From assembly GCA_016293225.1 (NCBI GenBank), contig JAEDEQ010000017.1:1-27374 (forward strand): a stretch of 27,374 nt of DNA, given 5' to 3'. Below the pieces are notes generated by a model. That model saw only the letters and a list, made by a program, of their open reading frames with translations. It was not told where the DNA came from and did no database searches. This document shows positions 22,188 to 27,374 of the stretch, one piece after another. The position numbers and the translations under genes are program-made. This DNA is from Clostridiaceae bacterium (GTDB lineage: Bacteria > Bacillota > Clostridia > Oscillospirales > Acutalibacteraceae). Position 1 is the first letter of the stretch. The number at the start of each line of letters is the position of its first letter.

Positions 22188-22235
22188 GTTGAGGCACGGA
22201 AGAAATAACAATTTTGTTGACTTAATAAATTCCTG

Positions 22236-22263
22236 TTGAATTTTTGTAAGATTATGGTATAAT
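22236..22263 (+). promoter_or_regulatory. Promoter of the nucleoside ABC transporter
   Basis: -35 TTGAAT (22236-22241), 16-bp spacer ending TGG, and -10 TATAAT (22258-22263), an extended -10 promoter. There is no terminator after cdd, so read-through from the deo genes is also possible. Confidence 0.85.
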
Positions 22264-22270
22264 GAAAGCG

Positions 22271-22316
22271 ATCGGTCGAACAAAAATCAAGATTTGTTCA
22301 AAAATTCAAGTCCGAT
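22271..22316 (+). promoter_or_regulatory. Nested inverted repeats in the transporter leader, possible operator
   Basis: GAACAAA (22278-22284) pairs with TTTGTTC (22293-22299), and outside it ATCGG (22271-22275) pairs with CCGAT (22312-22316). The structure begins about 8 bp past the -10 box. It could bind a repressor or fold in the RNA. Confidence 0.45.
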
Positions 22317-22339
22317 TAATTTAGAGGAGGAAACTCACC

Positions 22340-23554
22340 ATGAAAAAACTTCTTGCAGTTTTACTCGCAGCCCTTATGGTCTTTGCTCTTGTTGCCTGCA
22401 ACAAGAACGGCGGCGACCAGACGACCGCTCCCGGCGACAGCTCCGCGCCCGCCGAAAACACAAGCTACAAGGTTGCAATGATCACCGACTACGGCGACAT
22501 TACCGACGAATCGTTCAACCAGACCACCTATGAAGCCTGCAAGGCCTTCTGCGAAGAGAACAAGATCGGCTTCAGCTATTTCAAGCCCGCAGGCGACTCG
22601 ACCGCTGACCGCGTTGCAATGATTGACAAGGCTGTTTCGGAAGACTACAACGTTATCGTCATGCCCGGCTATGCATTCGGCGGTGCTATCTTTGAGGCCG
22701 CTCCCAAGTATCCGGACGTTAAGTTCATTGCTCTCGACGTAGGCAAGGGCGATATCCTTGAAACCGCCGTTGCCGCAAAGGGCGAAAAATACAGCTACAA
22801 TCCCGACGAATACAAGCTTGAGGATTATGCTGACATCAGCAATGTTTACTGCGCAATTTATCAGGAAGAGCTTTGCGGCTACATGGCAGGCTATGCCGCC
22901 GTTAAGCTCGGCTACGAAAAGCTCGGCTTCCTCGGCGGAATGGCTGTTCCGGCGGTTGTCCGTTACGGCTACGGCTTTGTTCAGGGCGTTGACGCGGCCG
23001 CAAAGGAGCTTGACAAGAATGTTTCGCTCAACTATGTTTACGGCGGAGTATTCGCAGGCGATCCCGACATTACCGCAGTTATGGATACCTGGTACAAGAG
23101 CGGCACGGAAGTTGTCTTTGCCTGCGGCGGCGGAATCTACACCTCTGCGGCAGAGGCTGCCAAGAAAGCCGGCGGAAAGGTTATCGGCGTTGACGTTGAC
23201 CAGGCTGCCATCATCGACGGAAAATACGGCGAAGGCATCACCGTAACCTCCGCAATGAAGGGTCTTTATCCGGCAACATACGACACCCTCAAGGCTGTTA
23301 TCATTGACGGCAAGTGGGCTGATTACGCAGGAAAGATTGAAACCCTCGGCCTTGTTTCCGGCGATGACGTTGAAGCAAACTATGTTCAGATTCCCGTTAA
23401 GTCCACTCAGTTTGCCGACGGAAAGTTCACCAAGGACGATTACGCAAAGCTTGTTAAGGATATGTTCGACGGAAAAATTAAGGTTTCAAACGACATCACC
23501 AAGATGCCGGCCGTTACCAACGTTAAAATTACCGAACAGGATCAGATTAAATAA
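22340..23554 (+). CDS. BMP-family nucleoside-binding lipoprotein
   Basis: A 404-residue substrate-binding lipoprotein of the BMP/PnrA family, which bind purine and pyrimidine nucleosides. The signal peptide ends in lipobox LVAC with C20; a short Thr/Ser/Pro linker follows, then the two-lobed binding domain starting KVAMITDYGDITDESFNQ, with VIVMPGYAFGG and VVFACGGGIYT typical of the family. Good ribosome site (GAGGAGG). It heads the ATPase and two permeases, the same order as Bacillus NupNOPQ. Neighbouring salvage enzymes support nucleoside rather than sugar uptake. Confidence 0.92.
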   Translation: MKKLLAVLLAALMVFALVACNKNGGDQTTAPGDSSAPAENTSYKVAMITDYGDITDESFNQTTYEACKAFCEENKIGFSYFKPAGDSTADRVAMIDKAVSEDYNVIVMPGYAFGGAIFEAAPKYPDVKFIALDVGKGDILETAVAAKGEKYSYNPDEYKLEDYADISNVYCAIYQEELCGYMAGYAAVKLGYEKLGFLGGMAVPAVVRYGYGFVQGVDAAAKELDKNVSLNYVYGGVFAGDPDITAVMDTWYKSGTEVVFACGGGIYTSAAEAAKKAGGKVIGVDVDQAAIIDGKYGEGITVTSAMKGLYPATYDTLKAVIIDGKWADYAGKIETLGLVSGDDVEANYVQIPVKSTQFADGKFTKDDYAKLVKDMFDGKIKVSNDITKMPAVTNVKITEQDQIK

Positions 23555-23584
23555 AGATTGTAAGCTTAATACTAAACTTACTGT

Positions 23585-23626
23585 GGGAGTGTCTAAAACA
23601 GACACTCCCGCTTTTCGGTTTTTTCG
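23585..23626 (+). terminator. Leaky terminator between the binding protein and ATPase genes
   Basis: GGGAGTGTCT (23585-23594) pairs with AGACACTCCC (23600-23609) around AAAAC, followed by GCTTTTCGGTTTTTTCG. The T-tract is interrupted, so partial termination would give more binding protein than transporter, a common ABC arrangement. The 115 bp after it to the ATPase start hold no gene. Confidence 0.8.
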
Positions 23627-23741
23627 CTTTCCGCTTTCTTATGTGACACAAAAAACAGTATTGCATAAGAAAACGAAAAGCGGCAGGTATTTTACCCTCA
23701 TGACGAAGCCGGGCGGTCTGCCCGGAACAGGAGATGAAGCA

Positions 23742-25280
23742 ATGGAAGAAAAATATGCGATTGAGATGCTGGGGATAACAAAGCGCTTTCCCGGAATCAT
23801 TGCAAACGACAACATTACGCTCCGGCTCAGAAAGGGCGAAATTCACGCCCTGCTCGGAGAAAACGGAGCCGGAAAGTCAACCCTCATGTCTGTCCTTTTC
23901 GGTCTTTACCAGGCCGAGGAGGGCGAAATCCGCAAGGACGGGAAGCCCGTCCGGATCAAGAATCCGAACGACGCAACCGCCCTCGGAATCGGAATGGTTC
24001 ACCAGCACTTTAAGCTTGTTGAATGCTTTTCCGTTCTGGACAACATCATTCTCGGCATTGAGCCGAGCAGGCTCGGCTTCCTCCAAAAAAGCAAGGCGAG
24101 GAAAAAGGTGCTTGAGCTTTCAAAAAAATACGGTCTTTCGGTCGATCTTGACGCCCTCATTGAGGACATCAGCGTCGGTATGCAGCAGAGGACGGAGATA
24201 CTCAAGATGCTTTACCGCGAAAACGAAATTCTCATCTTTGACGAGCCGACGGCGGTGCTCACTCCGCAGGAGATTGAGGAGCTTATGCAGATTATGAAGA
24301 ACCTTGCAAAGGAGGGCAAGAGCATCCTTTTCATCTCCCACAAGCTCAACGAGATTATGGAGGTTGCCGACCGCTGCACCGTTCTGCGCAAGGGTAAATG
24401 CGTCGGTACGGTTGACATCAAGGATACCTCAAAGGCAGAGCTTTCTAAAATGATGGTCGGACGGGACGTTGATTTCACCGTTCACAAGGAGGAAAAAAAG
24501 CCCGGCGACGTTATCCTTGACGTTAAAAACGTCAGCGTTGCAAGCAAGCTGCACAAGAACAACGCCGTTAAAAACGTTTCCTTTTCCGTCCGCGCGGGCG
24601 AGATTGTCTGCCTTGCCGGTATTGACGGAAACGGTCAGACGGAGTTTGTTTACGGTCTTACGGGGCTTGAGCCGATAAAGGAGGGAACCGTTACCCTTTG
24701 CGGAAAGGACATTACAAAAGCCCCGATAAGAAAGCGCAGTCTTGCAGGTCTTTCCCATATCCCCGAGGACAGGCACAAGCACGGTCTTGTTCTTGATTAC
24801 TCGCTTGAGAACAACATGATTCTTGAGCGGTACTTTGAGCCGCAGTTTACAAACAAATTCGGCTTTTTACGCAAGAAGAATATCCGCGCTTACTCGGACA
24901 GGCTCATTGAACAATATGACGTCCGTTCGGGTCAGGGCAGCGCAACCGTTGCAAGGAGTATGTCCGGCGGAAACCAGCAGAAAGCCATCGTCGCGCGCGA
25001 AATTGACCGCAAGCCCGAGCTGCTTGTTGCCGTTCAGCCCACAAGGGGGCTTGACGTCGGCGCGATTGAATATATCCACAAGCAGCTTGTCTCCTGCCGC
25101 GACGAGGGAAAGGGCGTTCTGCTCGTTTCGCTTGAGCTTGACGAGGTTCTGAGCGTTCCGGACAGAATTCTTGTTATGTATGAGGGTGAGATAGTCGGCG
25201 AGCTTGACCCCAAAACAACCTCTGCGCAGGAGCTTGGTCTTTACATGGCCGGAGCAAAAAGGAAAGGAGGAAACGACTGA
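23742..25280 (+). CDS. Nucleoside ABC transporter ATPase (two ABC domains)
   Basis: A 512-residue tandem ATPase of the sugar/nucleoside class. Domain 1 has Walker A GENGAGKST (39-47), signature ISVGMQQR and Walker B ILIFDEPTAVLT. Domain 2 has a degenerate Walker A (GIDGNGQTE, no lysine), signature MSGGNQQK and LLVAVQPTRGLD in place of a canonical Walker B, as usual in this class, so ATP turnover is probably asymmetric. The start was set at the ATG after CAGGAGATG. A longer in-frame version would run back through the terminator into the binding protein gene and is rejected. It overlaps the first permease (TGATG). Confidence 0.96.
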   Translation: MEEKYAIEMLGITKRFPGIIANDNITLRLRKGEIHALLGENGAGKSTLMSVLFGLYQAEEGEIRKDGKPVRIKNPNDATALGIGMVHQHFKLVECFSVLDNIILGIEPSRLGFLQKSKARKKVLELSKKYGLSVDLDALIEDISVGMQQRTEILKMLYRENEILIFDEPTAVLTPQEIEELMQIMKNLAKEGKSILFISHKLNEIMEVADRCTVLRKGKCVGTVDIKDTSKAELSKMMVGRDVDFTVHKEEKKPGDVILDVKNVSVASKLHKNNAVKNVSFSVRAGEIVCLAGIDGNGQTEFVYGLTGLEPIKEGTVTLCGKDITKAPIRKRSLAGLSHIPEDRHKHGLVLDYSLENNMILERYFEPQFTNKFGFLRKKNIRAYSDRLIEQYDVRSGQGSATVARSMSGGNQQKAIVAREIDRKPELLVAVQPTRGLDVGAIEYIHKQLVSCRDEGKGVLLVSLELDEVLSVPDRILVMYEGEIVGELDPKTTSAQELGLYMAGAKRKGGND

Positions 25281-26422
25281 TGAAAAAAAAGCTTCGCTCT
25301 CTTTTTAAAAACAACGCCGTTCAGTCCGTGCTTTCCTCGCTCCTTTGCATTTTGCTCGGACTTTTAATCGGCTACATTGTGCTTTTGTTCATCAATCCCG
25401 ACGGAGCGGCAAAGGCAGTCGGCGATATCATCAGAAACTTTTTCAACTATCCCAACCCGAAGGTCAGGCTTCAGTATTTCGGCAACACGCTTGTTAAAAC
25501 CGCGCCGCTCATAATGTGCTCGCTTTCAATTCTGTTCTGCTACAAGGTCGGCCTTTTCAACATCGGTGCCGCCGGTCAGTATGCTATAGGAATCGGACTT
25601 TCGCTTTACGCGGCGATTGCGTGGAGTCTTCCGTGGTGGGCGTGCATTCTTCTTGCGGCGCTCGGCGGCGCGCTTTCCGGAGCGCTCGGCGGTCTGCTCA
25701 AGGCGTACTGCAACGTTAACGAGGTCATCAGCGGAATTATGCTCAACTGGATCTCGCTTTACTCGATTAATATGCTTCTGACAAAAGTTAAAGAGGAGAC
25801 GAGCCCTTACACTGTCGTTTTCAAGTACAGCAATCCCAAAGCGCTTATCCCCTCTCTCGGGCTCGACAAACTTTTTTCAAACAACAGCTATGTTACCATT
25901 GCAGTTCCCCTTGCAATAATCTTTTCGGTTCTTGTTTGGGTACTTCTTGAAAAAACAAAGTTCGGCTATGAGCTTAAAGCCACGGGCTTTAACAAAAACG
26001 CCGCAAAATACTGCGGAATGAACGAAAAGCGCAACATAATAATTACGCTTGCAATCGGCGGAGCGTTTGCCGCTGTCGGCGCCTCGTTCCTCTATCTCAC
26101 CGGATATGAGCAATGGAACTGCAGCACGTCCTCCGTTCCTGCAATGGGCTTCAACGGAATTGCGGCGGCGTTCCTCGGCGGACTCAATCCAATAGGCTCC
26201 ATCCTTTCCTCATACTTCATTCAGCACATCACCGTCGGCGGCGCATATGTTGACAAAACGCTTTACTCCTCGCAGATTTCCGATCTCATTTCCGCAATCA
26301 TCATTTATCTTTGCGGCTTTGTTTTCTTCATGAAGTACGCACTAAGCAAATACCTTGCAAAAAAGGAAGAAAAAGACGCGCTCAAAGCTCAGAGCGCTGA
26401 AGCAAAAGGAGGCGTAAAATAA
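25280..26422 (+). CDS. Nucleoside ABC transporter permease 1
   Basis: A 380-residue polytopic membrane protein of the BPD_transp_2 family, with about eight to ten hydrophobic helices, the GLFNIGAAGQYAIG motif near the first third, and FNGIAAAFLGGLNPIG near the end, as in NupP/BmpC-type permeases. A charged Lys/Ala tail ends it. AAAGGAGG precedes the ATG, which overlaps the ATPase stop by one base. It pairs with the next gene to form the membrane channel. Confidence 0.95.
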   Translation: MKKKLRSLFKNNAVQSVLSSLLCILLGLLIGYIVLLFINPDGAAKAVGDIIRNFFNYPNPKVRLQYFGNTLVKTAPLIMCSLSILFCYKVGLFNIGAAGQYAIGIGLSLYAAIAWSLPWWACILLAALGGALSGALGGLLKAYCNVNEVISGIMLNWISLYSINMLLTKVKEETSPYTVVFKYSNPKALIPSLGLDKLFSNNSYVTIAVPLAIIFSVLVWVLLEKTKFGYELKATGFNKNAAKYCGMNEKRNIIITLAIGGAFAAVGASFLYLTGYEQWNCSTSSVPAMGFNGIAAAFLGGLNPIGSILSSYFIQHITVGGAYVDKTLYSSQISDLISAIIIYLCGFVFFMKYALSKYLAKKEEKDALKAQSAEAKGGVK

Positions 26423-27372
26423 TGTTGCTTCTCATTCAATACACCCTGCTTTACGCCTCGGTTCTCATTCTTGTTGCGCTCGGCGGCTGCTTTTCGGAGC
26501 ATTCGGGCGTTATCAACCTCGGCCTTGAGGGCATAATGGTTATGGGCGCGCTCGGCGGAACGCTGACAATGCGTTTCCTTGCCTCTGCCTACCCTGCCGC
26601 CCCGGCAATCGTTATCATTCTGCTGGTTATCCTTGTCTCCGTCCTTGCCGGCGTTTTGTATTCGGCTCTGCTTGCCGTTGCCTGCGTCAGCTTCAAGGCG
26701 GATCAGACAATCATCGGAACGGCGCTCAACATTCTCGGAACAGCCGCCGCAACGGTCATTGTTAAGGCAATCAACACCGCAGCGAACCCGGACAACGTTT
26801 CCTCCGTTGTTGAGTATATCAAGCCGAAGCAGGCGTTCATTGTGAACATCAGGGGCTTTGAGTTTAACTGGTTCATGCTCATTGCCGCCGTTTTGCTCGT
26901 CTGCTCGTATATCACGCTTTACAAGACCCGTTTCGGACTGCGTCTCATGGCCTGCGGCGAGCATCCCCAGGCGGCGGACAGCGTCGGCATCAACGTTTAC
27001 AAAATGCGCTATGCCGGTGTTCTCATTTCCGGCGCGCTCGGCGGACTCGGCGGTATTATCTACGTCACCTGCGGCGTCAGCGAATGGAAGTTTGAATACG
27101 GCGTTGCCGGCTTCGGCTTCCTTGCCCTTGCGGTTATGATTTTCGGTCAGTGGAAACCGACAAGAATTGCCCTTGCAGGCTTGCTTTTCGGTCTTTTCCG
27201 TGCGCTTTCAAACGTCTATTCCGGCATTGACATACTTGCGGCTCTCAATCTTCCGAGCGCGATATACAACATGATGCCGTATATCATTTCCCTGCTTGTT
27301 CTTGCCCTGACGTCAAAGAAATCAAGAGCGCCGAAAGCGGAGGGTATTCCCTACGACAAGGGCAGCAGATGA
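26422..27372 (+). CDS. Nucleoside ABC transporter permease 2
   Basis: A 316-residue second BPD_transp_2 permease, with VINLGLEGIMVMGALGG in the N-terminal part and the conserved cytoplasmic coupling segment GLRLMACGEHPQAADSVGIN (about 172-191). About eight helices. The ATG overlaps the previous TAA by one base, with AAAGGAGG upstream. The gene is complete and ends two bases before the window edge. Confidence 0.95.
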   Translation: MLLLIQYTLLYASVLILVALGGCFSEHSGVINLGLEGIMVMGALGGTLTMRFLASAYPAAPAIVIILLVILVSVLAGVLYSALLAVACVSFKADQTIIGTALNILGTAAATVIVKAINTAANPDNVSSVVEYIKPKQAFIVNIRGFEFNWFMLIAAVLLVCSYITLYKTRFGLRLMACGEHPQAADSVGINVYKMRYAGVLISGALGGLGGIIYVTCGVSEWKFEYGVAGFGFLALAVMIFGQWKPTRIALAGLLFGLFRALSNVYSGIDILAALNLPSAIYNMMPYIISLLVLALTSKKSRAPKAEGIPYDKGSR

Positions 27373-27374
27373 AT
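27369..27374 (+). CDS. Possible start of a further operon gene, cut by the window edge
   Basis: ATG at 27369-27371 overlaps the permease TGA in an ATGA arrangement like that of deoB-cdd, with AAGGG about 7 nt upstream. Only two codons are visible, so its identity cannot be judged. Confidence 0.3.

Noticed and set aside
23304..23741. 146-codon N-terminal extension of the nucleoside ATPase
   Set aside because: It overlaps the binding protein gene in another frame and runs through the terminator hairpin. The ATG at 23742 has a proper ribosome site.

Overview
The window reads as a chromosomal segment of a low-to-moderate GC, Gram-positive, spore-forming member of the Clostridia, most like gut Oscillospiraceae/Ruminococcaceae. 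The evidence is an intact sigK with a pro-sequence, strong AGGAGG-type ribosome binding sites, a yceD-rpmF pair, a der/DUF512 radical-SAM neighbourhood, lipoproteins with classic lipoboxes, and a zinc-ribbon/PASTA kinase-like protein. No species can be named from the sequence alone. I saw no insertion sequence, prophage or CRISPR array.

Layout. From 1 to about 18.3 kb every gene is on the minus strand; from 18.5 kb to the end every gene is on the plus strand. In order: an initiator tRNA-Met with a near-consensus promoter; a large two-domain glycosyltransferase/CDP-glycerol phosphotransferase; a membrane PASTA protein whose kinase domain has lost its catalytic residues; sigK; a six-gene cobalamin-riboswitch operon (5.9-12.5 kb); der and a DUF512 radical-SAM protein; a spacer flanked by heptamer repeats in opposite orientation; rpmF and yceD; and a GH13 alpha-glucosidase with an unusual N-terminal extension. 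On the plus strand come a small winged-helix protein with a repeat linker, then deoC-deoD-deoB-cdd, then a BMP-type nucleoside ABC transporter (lipoprotein, ATPase, two permeases).

The most interesting system is the cobalamin operon. A consensus promoter (TTGACA-17-TACAAT) drives a recognisable B12 riboswitch followed by an intrinsic terminator. It then reads through a secreted beta-propeller protein, EcfT, a fused double-ATPase EcfA, an ECF S component, a DUF4430 lipoprotein and a second secreted DUF4430 protein, ending in a clear terminator. DUF4430 is related to the C-terminal domain of human transcobalamin and intrinsic factor. The gene set therefore suggests a Gram-positive surface machine that captures corrinoids and hands them to an ECF importer. 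The propeller would be an analogue of the Bacteroides B12-binding propeller BtuG. That functional picture is inference from gene content and regulation.

The plus-strand genes form a coherent nucleoside scavenging module. The BMP/ABC transporter imports nucleosides, Cdd deaminates (deoxy)cytidine, DeoD phosphorolyses purine nucleosides, DeoB converts (deoxy)ribose-1-phosphate to the 5-phosphate, and DeoC cleaves deoxyribose-5-phosphate to glyceraldehyde-3-phosphate and acetaldehyde.
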